From contig JAIBJH010000012.1 in assembly GCA_020029455.1 (NCBI GenBank), forward strand, positions 1-23,048: a stretch of 23,048 bases of DNA, given 5' to 3'. Under the pieces are notes generated by a model that saw only the letters and a program-made list of their open reading frames with translations, ran no database searches and was not told the origin of the DNA. The stretch is from Hyphomicrobiales bacterium. Lineage in GTDB: Bacteria; Pseudomonadota; Alphaproteobacteria; Rhizobiales; Aestuariivirgaceae. The position numbers were made by a program, and so were the translations under genes. This document shows positions 1 to 6,261 of the stretch, one piece after another (position 1 is the stretch's first letter; each line of letters begins with the position of its first letter).

Positions 1-626
1 GAGCCGGTGCCAACCGGAATCTGGTCAAACTGCTCTGGCGTTCCCTTGTCCATGAGGAACTTCGCATATTCAGCTGAGTGGATGGTGGCGAAATCCATGG
101 CCAGGTTGGCAATGATCGGCGCATTGCGTGCCGTCAGCTTCATGATGACCGTGTAGTCATCCGTCTTCGTAATCGCCTCAAGCAAGTCGGGCATGCCCAT
201 GTCGTTGAAATAGTCATAAGCGCCGCCTGAAACCTTGGCGTAGGGATGCTCAGCCTTCCACATGCGCTCGAAGGACCAGATCACGTCATCGGCGTTGAAG
301 TCGCGGGTGGGGGTGAAACCATTGACGCCCGAATGAAACTTGACGCCCTTGCGGAGATGGAAAGTGAGGGTCTTGCCGTCCTCGGACACCTCATAGGATT
401 CGGCGAGGGCGGGATTGACAGACGTGCCGCCCGGCTCGAACTGCACCAGCTTGTTGTAGACGGGCCGCGCCGCATCGAGCGACGTTCCAGTGGTGTTGAT
501 CGACGGGCTGAAGTTCTCGGGCGATCCTTCCGAGCAATAGACCAGCGATTTTGCATTGGCCACCGTCGCGGCAACCAGCATCGAAGATGCAAGAGCCACG
601 ATCCGGATAAGGCTTGCTGTTTTCAT
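1..626 (-). CDS. dppA: Dipeptide ABC transporter substrate-binding protein, partial (5' part)
   Basis: Reading down from the ATG at 624-626 gives 208 codons open to the window edge, so the 3' part lies outside. The product starts with a Sec signal peptide (Lys-containing start, hydrophobic stretch, cleavage near VANA/KS). The mature start, LVYCSEGSPENFSP, matches the N-terminus of DppA-family periplasmic dipeptide/peptide-binding proteins (SBP family 5), and AESYEVSEDGKTLTFHLRKG and QIPVGTG are also family-typical. Role by family: captures di- or oligopeptides in the periplasm for an ABC importer whose other genes would lie to the left. A GGGAG ribosome-binding site sits just before the ATG. 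The exact ligand cannot be told, because SBP family 5 also covers heme, glutathione and nickel binders. Confidence 0.9.
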   Translation of the reverse strand, partial: MKTASLIRIVALASSMLVAATVANAKSLVYCSEGSPENFSPSINTTGTSLDAARPVYNKLVQFEPGGTSVNPALAESYEVSEDGKTLTFHLRKGVKFHSGVNGFTPTRDFNADDVIWSFERMWKAEHPYAKVSGGAYDYFNDMGMPDLLEAITKTDDYTVIMKLTARNAPIIANLAMDFATIHSAEYAKFLMDKGTPEQFDQIPVGTG

Positions 627-646
627 GATATTCTCCCTGATACAAA

Positions 647-668
647 CAATCCGTACAAATGCGGATTG
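647..668 (-). promoter_or_regulatory. Inverted repeat in the leader of the dppA-like gene
   Basis: A perfect 7-bp inverted repeat (CAATCCG / CGGATTG, 8-nt loop) lies about 20 bp upstream of the dppA-like start codon, before the ribosome-binding site. It could be an operator or a leader hairpin. I see no confident -35/-10 pair nearby. Confidence 0.4.
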
Positions 669-741
669 GGGAGACTAAAGCAGTTTTTTGACCAGTTGGA
701 AAGTTGATGGTTCTTATGTTGGGAAACTGGATTTGGGAAAA

Positions 742-819
742 TGGCGACCCCGGCAAGATTCGAACTTGCGACCTAGTGCTTAGAAGGCACTTGCTCTAGT
801 CCAGCTGAGCTACGGGGTC
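742..819 (-). tRNA. tRNA-Arg (TCT anticodon)
   Basis: The reverse complement folds into a full cloverleaf: acceptor GACCCCG/CGGGGTC, D arm GCTC...GAGC, anticodon stem AGTGC/GCACT around loop CTTCTAA, T arm GCAAG-TTCGAAT-CTTGC, and an encoded CCA at 742-744. Anticodon TCT reads AGA. It lies between the dppA-like gene and the NDUFS4-like gene. Confidence 0.95.
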
Positions 820-838
820 GTCTGGACGGCGAAAAGGA

Positions 839-1144
839 TCAATGGGTCCAGTTCTCGCTGCGGCCAAACTTGAAATTGTCGGAATAGGACTTCTTCTGCA
901 TCTTCACGGGCGCTTCCGGCTGCACCTGATAGGCAATGCCCTTGCGTCTGGCATAGGCTTCCGCTTCCTCGCGGGTCTCGAACTTGAGCTTGACCTGGGT
1001 TGTAGTCTCGTTGGCCGACGTCCAGCCCATCAGGGGATCAGCAGCACGCGGGGTTTCCTGCTCGAATTCCAGTACCCATGCTTCGGACTTGCCCTTGCCG
1101 GACTGCATGGCGTTGCGGGCGGGCTTGTAGATGCGAGCGGGCAT
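839..1144 (-). CDS. ETC complex I subunit (NDUFS4/AQDQ-type accessory subunit)
   Basis: 101 aa. MPARIYKPARNAMQSGKGKS at the start and the core WVLEFEQ...PLMGWTSANET...VKLKFETREEAEAYARRKG match the 'ETC complex I subunit conserved region' family, the bacterial relative of mitochondrial NDUFS4. By family it is a small accessory subunit on the matrix/cytoplasmic arm of NADH:quinone oxidoreductase, and free-standing genes of this type are common in alphaproteobacteria. The ATG at 1142-1144 is preferred because MPARIYKP is the conserved N-terminus; an in-frame TTG five codons upstream (1159) is an alternative. No other nuo genes are in the window. It is bracketed by tRNA-Arg and tRNA-Pro genes on the same strand. 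Confidence 0.88.
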   Translation of the reverse strand: MPARIYKPARNAMQSGKGKSEAWVLEFEQETPRAADPLMGWTSANETTTQVKLKFETREEAEAYARRKGIAYQVQPEAPVKMQKKSYSDNFKFGRSENWTH

Positions 1145-1176
1145 GGTCCAACTTTCCAAAATTCATCGGCGAAGGG

Positions 1177-1253
1177 TGGTCGGGGCGGCGGGATTCGAAC
1201 TCGCGACCCCCTGCGCCCAAGGCAGGTGCGCTACCAGACTGCGCTACGCCCCG
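1177..1253 (-). tRNA. tRNA-Pro (TGG anticodon)
   Basis: A 77-nt cloverleaf on the minus strand: acceptor CGGGGCG/CGCCCCG, anticodon stem CCTGC/GCAGG around CTTGGGC (anticodon TGG), T arm containing GAGTTCGAATC, encoded CCA at 1177-1179. It lies 33 bp upstream of the NDUFS4-like start. Confidence 0.95.
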
Positions 1254-1352
1254 ACTTGGCCTTTGCTGGCGGTGGATAGCCGATCATGGAGGTTAACCGC
1301 AAGCACCAAGGAAGGGGTATTCAATAGTCATTCCCATCAGGTGAAAATAGTC

Positions 1353-1381
1353 CTTGACACCGCGCGGTGAAAATGCTACTT
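1353..1381 (+). promoter_or_regulatory. Sigma70-type promoter without an obvious downstream gene
   Basis: CTTGAC (1353-1358), 17 bp, then CTACTT (1376-1381) is close to the rhizobial housekeeping consensus CTTGAC-N17-CTATAT. About 85 bp further on, a strong ribosome-binding site (GGAGGAA, ~1459) precedes a GTG at 1473. The reading frame from that GTG runs at once into the antisense of the DUF192 gene, so no credible product follows. The transcript could be a small RNA, an antisense RNA to the DUF192 gene, or the remnant of a lost gene. The rest of 1254-1496 holds nothing I recognise. Confidence 0.5.
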
Positions 1382-1496
1382 CTCGCTACATTCCGGAAGT
1401 GGGTCACCACTCCTATTCCTTACCCAACAATAGTCTTGCAAGCTCACGAAGACGACGTTGGAGGAACAGGTCGTGAGCCCTTCAAAGCTGGTAAAA

Positions 1497-1967
1497 TCAA
1501 GGTTCCGGCGTGGCGAATATGCGGTGAACGACCTGGTCGCCGCGCTGGATGCCGAGTTTTTCCACTGTGCCGGCGGCCAGTTCAACGACGCCCCGCACGG
1601 GTTCCTGCACGCTGATGGTCTGCAAGGACAGAGGCTCGGTCTTTTCGGCAATGGCGGCGATGGAGCCGTCTTCCCGGACGAAGAGCATGTCCAAGGATAT
1701 GTATGTGTTCTTCATCCACATGGCGGCGGGCTTCGGCTCGCCAAAATCGAAGAGCATGGCCCGGTCTTCCGGCAAGACATGGCGGAACATAAGGCCGCGG
1801 GCGCGCAAATCCGGCGTGTCGGCAATTTCAGCCGTGAACAGGGTTGATGCCGTCTCAGTCGAGATGGACATCGGCTCGATCTTCGCCAGGTCCTGGGCTG
1901 ACGACGGCGCAACCGCCGACACGACGAACCACAATGAAAACAGGACCAGGGCACCAAAATAACGCAT
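1497..1967 (-). CDS. DUF192 family exported protein
   Basis: 156 aa. The N-terminus (MRYFGALVLFSLWFVVSAVAPSSAQ) is a clear signal peptide, followed by the DUF192 signature: TPDLRARGLMFRHVLPEDRAMLF, then MWMKNTYISLDMLFV, and a C-terminal VQEPVRGVVELAAGTVEKLGI-type segment. DUF192 proteins are small exported beta-barrel-like proteins of unknown biochemical role. The ATG at 1965-1967 is chosen because AGGAG lies just upstream and the signal peptide starts there; a 16-codon upstream extension is non-conserved. The gene is 50 bp downstream of the cold-shock-domain gene on the same strand and is probably co-transcribed with it, a pairing I recall from other Rhizobiales. Confidence 0.9.
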   Translation of the reverse strand: MRYFGALVLFSLWFVVSAVAPSSAQDLAKIEPMSISTETASTLFTAEIADTPDLRARGLMFRHVLPEDRAMLFDFGEPKPAAMWMKNTYISLDMLFVREDGSIAAIAEKTEPLSLQTISVQEPVRGVVELAAGTVEKLGIQRGDQVVHRIFATPEP

Positions 1968-2017
1968 GGGGCTCCTCTTCCGGCAGATTGAAGCAGAAGA
2001 ATGGCAGAAAGCCAAAC

Positions 2018-2599
2018 TCAGTTCGTGTGGGCAGGCCCGCCTTCAAGCGAAAGGCGCACTTCCGAAGCCATCTTGCCCTTCGGGCTGTCGCCATAGCGCA
2101 CATAGATCCATTGGTCGGGCGCCACTTCAGGAAGTGCGGTCTTACGGAGGATTTCCATGTGAATGAAAATGTCGCCCAAGCCTTCGCCCTCGGTGGCAAA
2201 GCCATAGCCCCGGGCGCGGTTGAACCACTTCACCTTGGCCCTGACCCAGCCGGTCGTCGGCGCGACTTCATTGTGGGTGCGCGCCTTGCGCACAACAGGG
2301 TGGATGGCCGTCGAGTGATCAACCGACAGAACCTTTAGGCATTGATAGCCCTTCTGCCTTGCCACCACTTCGCAGGCGATGCGCGTGCCTTCGAGCGGTG
2401 CATCAAAGCCATCGCGCCGCAGGCAGGAAAGATGCAACAGGATGTCGGGCATACCATTATCAGGGATGATGAAGCCGTAGCCACGGCCTACATCAAACCA
2501 TTTCACCAGCCCATCGATGCGGATGACATTCGCAGCCGATTGCGCGTCAAGTGCAACGGATACGCTCTCCGGCCTCGCAACAGATTCGTTCGCCGCCAT
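2018..2599 (-). CDS. Tandem cold-shock-domain protein
   Basis: 193 aa with two cold-shock domains in one chain. Domain 1 (about residues 28-94) has LVKWFDVGRGYGFI (RNP1) and DILLHLS (RNP2). Domain 2 (about 120-185) has AKVKWFNRARGYGFA and DIFIHMEILRK. A variable linker with HPVVRKARTHNEV joins them, and a ~25-residue low-complexity N-terminus precedes them. By family it binds single-stranded RNA/DNA and may act as an RNA chaperone or antiterminator in the cytoplasm. In E. coli CspA-type proteins are about 70 aa with one domain; the doubled form is typical of alphaproteobacteria. The start is the ATG at 2597-2599, behind a weak GGGGTAGAG and a GC-rich leader hairpin, so translation may be structure-controlled. 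Confidence 0.93.
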   Translation of the reverse strand: MAANESVARPESVSVALDAQSAANVIRIDGLVKWFDVGRGYGFIIPDNGMPDILLHLSCLRRDGFDAPLEGTRIACEVVARQKGYQCLKVLSVDHSTAIHPVVRKARTHNEVAPTTGWVRAKVKWFNRARGYGFATEGEGLGDIFIHMEILRKTALPEVAPDQWIYVRYGDSPKGKMASEVRLSLEGGPAHTN

Positions 2600-2921
2600 A
2601 CTTCAACTCTACCCCTTCGGCGCTGACCTCGCGCCGACCCAAGGAGACTATGGGCAAAAATTAACTGATTTGTACAGCACTCTCTACCAGCCGAGTCGCA
2701 GTGTTGCTTCGGCGCAACAAGGATGAATCCGCGCAGACTCGAATTTCCCTTGATAGTATCCGCACTTCAGTCAAATTTTGCGGCGCATCACACAAAAGAA
2801 CGGCAGACGACAACCCAATATGGCACACATCCGCTGCGGCGCGGCGCCGAGAAACAGAAAAAGACTGGATGAATGATTCGTTTTCTGGAAATTTGCCTAT
2901 GGAAACAGAGGGAAGAGAAAG
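2600..2921. other. Intergenic region between the cold-shock gene and gloA
   Basis: This 322-bp divergent spacer shows no credible ORF. It holds the leader hairpin at 2617-2637, a small GTTGC/GCAAC hairpin near 2704-2719, and a weak plus-strand promoter-like pair (CTTGAT at 2749-2754, 17 bp, CAAATT at 2772-2777) that could serve gloA. It is visibly more AT-rich between about 2650 and 2800. No repeats or RNA families are recognised. Confidence 0.4.
2617..2637 (-). promoter_or_regulatory. GC-rich hairpin in the leader of the cold-shock-domain gene
   Basis: A perfect 7-bp stem (TCGGCGC / GCGCCGA, 7-nt loop) ends about 18 nt before the start codon, beside the presumed ribosome-binding site. Its position would suit temperature- or protein-dependent control of translation, as known for cspA leaders, but the sequence alone does not show this. 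Confidence 0.4.
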
Positions 2922-3341
2922 ATGAAGTATCTGCATACGATGATCCGCGTCAGCAACCTGGACGAGTCTCTCAAGTTCTTCACCGAAACGCTCGGCTTTG
3001 TGGAACAGCGGCGATACGAGAATGAGAAAGGGCGCTTCACGCTTGTTTTTGTTGCAGCGCCTGAGAGCCCGGATGCGCCTGTTGAGCTTACCTACAACTG
3101 GGATCCGGAGGCCTATACGGGCGGGCGCAACTTCGGCCACCTCGCCATCGGAGTCGATAATGTCTACGACTATTGCACCAAGCTGCAGAAGGCGGGCGTT
3201 ACCATCAACAGGCCGCCGCGCGACGGGCGCATGGCCTTTATCCGCACGCCCGACAACATTTCCATTGAGATTTTGCAGAAAGGCGATGCACTTCCCGCCG
3301 CAGAACCCTGGACCTCTATGGCGAACACCGGCAGCTGGTGA
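2922..3341 (+). CDS. gloA: Lactoylglutathione lyase (glyoxalase I)
   Basis: 139 aa, the usual length of short bacterial glyoxalase I. It isomerises the hemithioacetal of methylglyoxal and glutathione to S-lactoylglutathione in the cytosol. The family signatures are present: HTMIRVSNLDESLKFFTETLGF, VELTYNW, GHLAIGVDNVYD and FIRTPDNISIEIL. The four expected metal ligands can be placed at His5, Glu55, His73 and Glu116. Retention of a short loop and the E. coli-like layout suggest the Ni/Co-type class, which is inference. A GAGAAAG ribosome-binding site precedes the ATG. The gene is convergent with the cupin gene, and their stop codons abut with no spacer (3341/3342). It is monocistronic here. 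Confidence 0.93.
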   Translation: MKYLHTMIRVSNLDESLKFFTETLGFVEQRRYENEKGRFTLVFVAAPESPDAPVELTYNWDPEAYTGGRNFGHLAIGVDNVYDYCTKLQKAGVTINRPPRDGRMAFIRTPDNISIEILQKGDALPAAEPWTSMANTGSW

Positions 3342-3725
3342 TCACCACTTGCCCTTAACTTCATAGGCTTCGTGAGGACCGGGCCAGGGCGGCATGGTGA
3401 CGGCGACAGCCTCCAAAGGCGAAGTGCCATCGCAACTGAATTGAAAGGCGGTGCCCACCGGAATTGTGAGTGAGATGCCGGGGCGAAGCTGCGTCACCTC
3501 TTCCTGGCCTGCAAGCTTTCTCCACATGCGGCCTTGTCCGCCGAGAATATACCAGACTTCTTCCACGGTGCGATGGGCTACGGGTTTCGAGACTTCACCG
3601 GGATTGAGCTTGAAATGGGCCATGGAGCCGCGCTGCGCAGCGGCGAGAAGGCGCACTTCCGAGCCATCAGGGGCCAGCACGTCATAATCCTTCGGAAGCT
3701 GCTTGCTGGCGAAGAGAGATGTCAT
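3342..3725 (-). CDS. Cupin domain protein
   Basis: 127 aa single cupin. The core HRTVEEVWYILGGQGRMWRK fits cupin motif 1 (first His, Glu and Gly kept; the usual second His of HxH is Thr), and LRPGISLTIPVGTAFQFS fits the segment leading to motif 2. Cupins of this size may be metal-dependent isomerases/dioxygenases or binding proteins, and no substrate can be assigned. The ATG at 3723-3725 overlaps the stop of the upstream SDR gene (ATGA), so the two are translationally coupled and probably act on the same small molecule. The altered HxH motif leaves metal binding uncertain. Confidence 0.82.
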   Translation of the reverse strand: MTSLFASKQLPKDYDVLAPDGSEVRLLAAAQRGSMAHFKLNPGEVSKPVAHRTVEEVWYILGGQGRMWRKLAGQEEVTQLRPGISLTIPVGTAFQFSCDGTSPLEAVAVTMPPWPGPHEAYEVKGKW

Positions 3726-4468
3726 GGCATCAATTGCCCGCCATTCACCTCAAGCATCTGGCCTGTCACATAACGGCTGGCGGCATCGCTGGCGAGATAG
3801 AGGAATGCGCCGGTACAATCATCGGCAACACCCAGCCTTTGCATGGGGATGGTCTTCGCCGTAGCAGCGCGTTTTTCTGCATCGGAGAAGCGATCATGAA
3901 AAGCAGTATGGATGGTGCCGGGCGAAACGCAGTTGACGCGGATGCCATGGCCCACAAGTTCCTTGGCCAGGGACTTGGTGAAGGAGGAAACGAAACCCTT
4001 GGCGCCGGCATAAATGCTGCCGCCCGGGCTTGAGCCCTGACGGGCGGCGATTGAGGTGACGTTAATGATGTTGCCGGATTTCTGCTTCACCATCTGGTCT
4101 GCGGCCAAGCGGCAGCAATGAACGAGCTGTCGCACATTGATATCCAAGACGGAATCGAAGAAGGCGTCGTCGATTTCAGTGAGCGGCTTTCGCGCCACGA
4201 GGCTTCCGGCATTGTTGATGATCACATCGATGCAGCCAAAGGCCTTGATGGCTTCTTCCATCAGCTTTTGTGGTGAATCTTTTTCGGTGAGATCGAGGCG
4301 AATGGTCTTGATGCCGGCCGCTTCAATGGTCTTGAGCTCCGGTCCGCCACCCAGATATTGCGAAAGAACGCGGGCTCCTGCCTTGGCAAAACCCAACGCT
4401 GCAGCACCGCCAATTCCGGTGACACCGCCTGTCACAACTACGGCCTTGCCTTTCAGATCGTCAAACAT
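3722..4468 (-). CDS. Short-chain dehydrogenase/reductase (classical SDR)
   Basis: 248 aa, the normal classical SDR length. It has a Rossmann NAD(P)-binding motif TGGVTGIG (residues 13-20), NNAG (85-88), the catalytic set Ser139 (NVTSIAA), Tyr153 and Lys157 (YAGAK), and the C-terminal VSPGTIHT and VTGQMLEVNGG segments. By family it is an NAD(P)-dependent oxidoreductase of a hydroxy/oxo group, probably on a sugar acid or small alcohol; annotation as a FabG-like 3-oxoacyl reductase would be over-specific. GAGAAG precedes the ATG at 4466-4468. It is the first gene of a two-gene unit with the cupin (4-nt overlap). A palindromic element lies 54 bp upstream. Confidence 0.9.
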   Translation of the reverse strand: MFDDLKGKAVVVTGGVTGIGGAAALGFAKAGARVLSQYLGGGPELKTIEAAGIKTIRLDLTEKDSPQKLMEEAIKAFGCIDVIINNAGSLVARKPLTEIDDAFFDSVLDINVRQLVHCCRLAADQMVKQKSGNIINVTSIAARQGSSPGGSIYAGAKGFVSSFTKSLAKELVGHGIRVNCVSPGTIHTAFHDRFSDAEKRAATAKTIPMQRLGVADDCTGAFLYLASDAASRYVTGQMLEVNGGQLMP

Positions 4469-4522
4469 CGGCTTCTCACAATTTTCTCTGTCCTGTTATA
4501 GGGGCATGAGGCAGTTGTCACT

Positions 4523-4565
4523 CTAGAGCAGCCGACGGTCAACTGCCGTCGACAAGCTGCTCTAG
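4523..4565. repeat. Imperfect palindrome with a 4-nt bulge (element 1)
   Basis: Outer stem CTAGAGCAGC/GCTGCTCTAG (10 bp, perfect), inner stem CGACGG/CCGTCG (6 bp, perfect), 7-nt loop, and an unpaired ACAA on the 3' side between the inner and outer stems. CTTTTT follows on the plus strand. It sits between two divergent genes, so a terminator role is unlikely. The CTAGAGCA end and the one-sided bulge resemble the TCTAGAGCATGATG-type palindromes I recall from Rhizobiales intergenic DNA. Confidence 0.75.
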
Positions 4566-4645
4566 CTTTTTAGAATTTGGCGCATCTTTCCTCTCGCAAA
4601 TGATTCCATTTGCTCGTTCGATGCGCTGCATGGAGAAAAGACGAA

Positions 4646-5029
4646 ATGGTTCCGTATGAAGACATCGCAGCCATCCGTGGGGTCGTGCGGCTCTATCTGG
4701 AAGGCATGATCTATGGCGAGCCCGAGAAACTGCGGCAGGCCATGCATCCCTTGTGCATGCAGGCGGGCCATGACAAGGGCCGCTATGAATTCTTCCCGCG
4801 CGATGAATTCATTGCACTTGTCGGCCAAGAGAAACCGCAGCCGGCGGGCAGCCACTATCCTGCTGAATTCCAGATGATCGATATCACCGGCGACATGGCC
4901 ATGGTGAAACTGTCAGATGATTGCTTCGGCTATAGTTGGACTGATTATCTGACGCTCATCAAGCATGACGGCGCGTGGCAGATCGTGATGAAGGCCTTTT
5001 ACGGTCATGGGCCAAGCGGACAATTGTAA
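4646..5029 (+). CDS. NTF2-like (SnoaL/lumazine-binding-like) family protein
   Basis: 127 aa. The fold pattern is that of small NTF2-like cone proteins: an N-terminal helix (EDIAAIRGVVRLYLEGMIYGEPEKLRQAMHP), then FFPRDEFIALV, GDMAMVKLSDDCFGYSWTDYLTLIKHDGAWQIVMKAFYGH, the last strand pair being the most typical (nuclear transport factor 2 / putative lumazine-binding family, about 115-140 aa). Such proteins are stand-alone enzymes or ligand binders, and no function can be given. The ATG at 4646 is preferred because GGAG lies about 10 nt upstream; a TTG at 4610 would add 12 poorly conserved residues. It stands alone, 11 bp before the tRNA-Glu gene on the opposite strand. Confidence 0.82.
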   Translation: MVPYEDIAAIRGVVRLYLEGMIYGEPEKLRQAMHPLCMQAGHDKGRYEFFPRDEFIALVGQEKPQPAGSHYPAEFQMIDITGDMAMVKLSDDCFGYSWTDYLTLIKHDGAWQIVMKAFYGHGPSGQL

Positions 5030-5040
5030 GAGTGAAAGAG

Positions 5041-5115
5041 TGGCGCGCCCTACGGGAATCGAACCCGTCTTTACAACGTGAAAGGCTGTCGTCCTAACCG
5101 ATAGACGAAGGGCGC
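5041..5115 (-). tRNA. tRNA-Glu (TTC anticodon)
   Basis: A 75-nt minus-strand cloverleaf: acceptor GCGCCCT/AGGGCGC, anticodon stem ACAGC/GTTGT around CTTTCAC (anticodon TTC), T arm ACGGGTTCGATTCCCGT, CCA encoded at 5041-5043. It lies about 100 bp downstream of the RecJ-derived 3' end. Confidence 0.95.
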
Positions 5116-5164
5116 GCGGGATACGCCCGTGCTTCGCGGCAGCAAGCGCGCGGCCTCTATAGGT

Positions 5165-5187
5165 GGCTTGCCCCGCCTTGGCAAGCC
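5165..5187 (-). terminator. Hairpin downstream of the recJ-derived 3' end
   Basis: A perfect 8-bp stem (GGCTTGCC/GGCAAGCC, 7-nt loop) begins 24 nt after the stop codon of the chimeric gene. No clean U-tract follows, so it may be a weak terminator or an mRNA 3'-end stabiliser. The same 8-bp stem sequence appears as the inner arm of the palindrome at 22692-22739. Confidence 0.45.
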
Positions 5188-5211
5188 TGACTGGCAATTG
5201 GAAATACAGCC

Positions 5212-6186
5212 CTACTTGACCGGCGCGGCATCCTCGATCTGTAGCGATGGCTGGCGCTTGTTGCCCCATTCATCAATCACCAGACGGCCCGCAATATGGA
5301 GCGGAAAAGAGCGTTCGGAGAGCAGCAATTCGCCAAGGGCCGTACCCATGGCACGGAAGGCAATGGCTTTGAGGCGGGTGCCATCACTTGCGGCGACGGT
5401 GCAGCGGATGTGGTCGGTTCCTGTCGCATCTGCATAGAGCACGCGGTGAGAGGGAAAGACAAAGACCGGAGCCGGATGGGACTGGCCATAGGGGCCTGCT
5501 TGTTCCAGCAGTTCGATCAGCTCCAGCGTGGCACCCGAGGCCACCACGCGCTTGCAGGCATGTTCGACTTCGCCAAGACGGTGGGAAATGAAGATGGTGG
5601 CGACGCCTGATTGGCTGAGCTTCTGGACAACATCCAACAGTTTTTCAGTCTCACGCTGAGTGAGGCTTGATGTGGGTTCATCAAGGATGAGCAGTTTCGC
5701 TTTTAGAGAAAGCGATTTGGCAATTTCAACAAGCTGGCGCTGGGCCAGCGACAGGTTTTCGACAAGCGCGTCGGGTGCGATGTCCGCCCCCAACTGGGCA
5801 AGCAAGGGCCTTGAGCGCTCTTCGATGTTGGCATCGTCGAGCAAGCGGAACTTTCCGCCGTAAGTCGCCTCCCTGCCGATGAAGATGTTGGCGGCAACGG
5901 AGAGGTTCTCAAACAGGTTGAGTTCCTGGTGCACGAAGGCAATGCCGGCCTCCATGGACTGCTTCACGGTCAGTGCCGGATAATTGTTGCCATTGATGGA
6001 GATGGTGCCGGAGTCGGGGGCGATCACGCCGCCCAGAACCTTCATCAGTGTGGACTTGCCGGCGCCGTTCTCGCCGACAAGTCCAACAGTTTCCCCGGCC
6101 GCAATCTGAAAGCTGACATGGCGCAAAGCCACCGTCGGACCGAAGGCCTTTGTCAGATCACTGACGTTGAGAAAGGTCTCAGCCAT
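5212..6186 (-). CDS. Chimeric ORF: RbsA-like ABC ATPase (first domain) fused to RecJ C-terminus
   Basis: 324 aa in one open frame. Residues 1 to about 214 are a sugar-importer ATPase of the RbsA/MglA type: Walker A GENGAGKST (38-46), Q-loop Gln87, an altered signature LSLAQ (145-149), Walker B LLILDEP (165-171) and H-loop His202 in ISHRLGEVEHACKRVV. RbsA proteins normally run to about 500 aa with a second ABC domain. Here the chain switches at about residues 213-216 to SGATLELIELLEQAGPYGQ...PVFVFPSHRVLY...HIRCTVAASDGTRLKAIAFR...LHIAGRL...LQIEDA, the C-terminal OB-type segment of the ssDNA exonuclease RecJ. Neither parent is complete, so transporter function is doubtful and RecJ activity (its DHH/DHHA1 core is missing) excluded. 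The start is the ATG at 6184-6186; the ribosome-binding site is weak. A deletion in the genome or an assembly join could explain it. Confidence 0.85.
   Translation of the reverse strand: MAETFLNVSDLTKAFGPTVALRHVSFQIAAGETVGLVGENGAGKSTLMKVLGGVIAPDSGTISINGNNYPALTVKQSMEAGIAFVHQELNLFENLSVAANIFIGREATYGGKFRLLDDANIEERSRPLLAQLGADIAPDALVENLSLAQRQLVEIAKSLSLKAKLLILDEPTSSLTQRETEKLLDVVQKLSQSGVATIFISHRLGEVEHACKRVVASGATLELIELLEQAGPYGQSHPAPVFVFPSHRVLYADATGTDHIRCTVAASDGTRLKAIAFRAMGTALGELLLSERSFPLHIAGRLVIDEWGNKRQPSLQIEDAAPVK
5539..5550 (-). other. Approximate junction between rbsA-like and recJ-derived sequence
   Basis: Codons for Arg213-Val214-Val215-Ala216. The ABC family is expected to read RVVVLRDG here, and the RecJ family to read up to SGAT(L/V)EL. 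GTGGTG could belong to either parent, so a short microhomology at the joint is possible. No insertion sequence or direct repeat is visible around it. Confidence 0.7.
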
Positions 6187-6214
6187 GCCAGAAGAAGCGC
6201 CGCACAAGAAAAGA

Positions 6215-6255
6215 GGCCGGAAGAAGCCCAGGGAGGAGTTATACTTCTTCCGGCC
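6215..6255 (-). terminator. Hairpin between sugar-binding protein 2 and the ATPase
   Basis: A perfect 12-bp inverted repeat (GGCCGGAAGAAG/CTTCTTCCGGCC, 17-nt loop) begins 7 bp after the stop of the binding-protein gene. On the minus strand it is followed by TCTTTTCTTG. It is a likely partial terminator or 3' stabiliser that lowers ATPase expression relative to the binding protein, as is common in ABC importer operons. Confidence 0.7.
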
Positions 6256-6261
6256 ACAGTA

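Noticed and set aside
1458..1847. 129-codon plus-strand frame after a good ribosome-binding site
   Set aside because: As a protein it is almost wholly antisense to DUF192 and shows no family features; only the promoter and leader are kept as an observation.
4523..4571. Rho-independent terminator
   Set aside because: A stem followed by five Ts fits the shape, but no plus-strand gene lies upstream within 1.1 kb and the element sits between divergent genes; its layout matches two other palindromes in the window.
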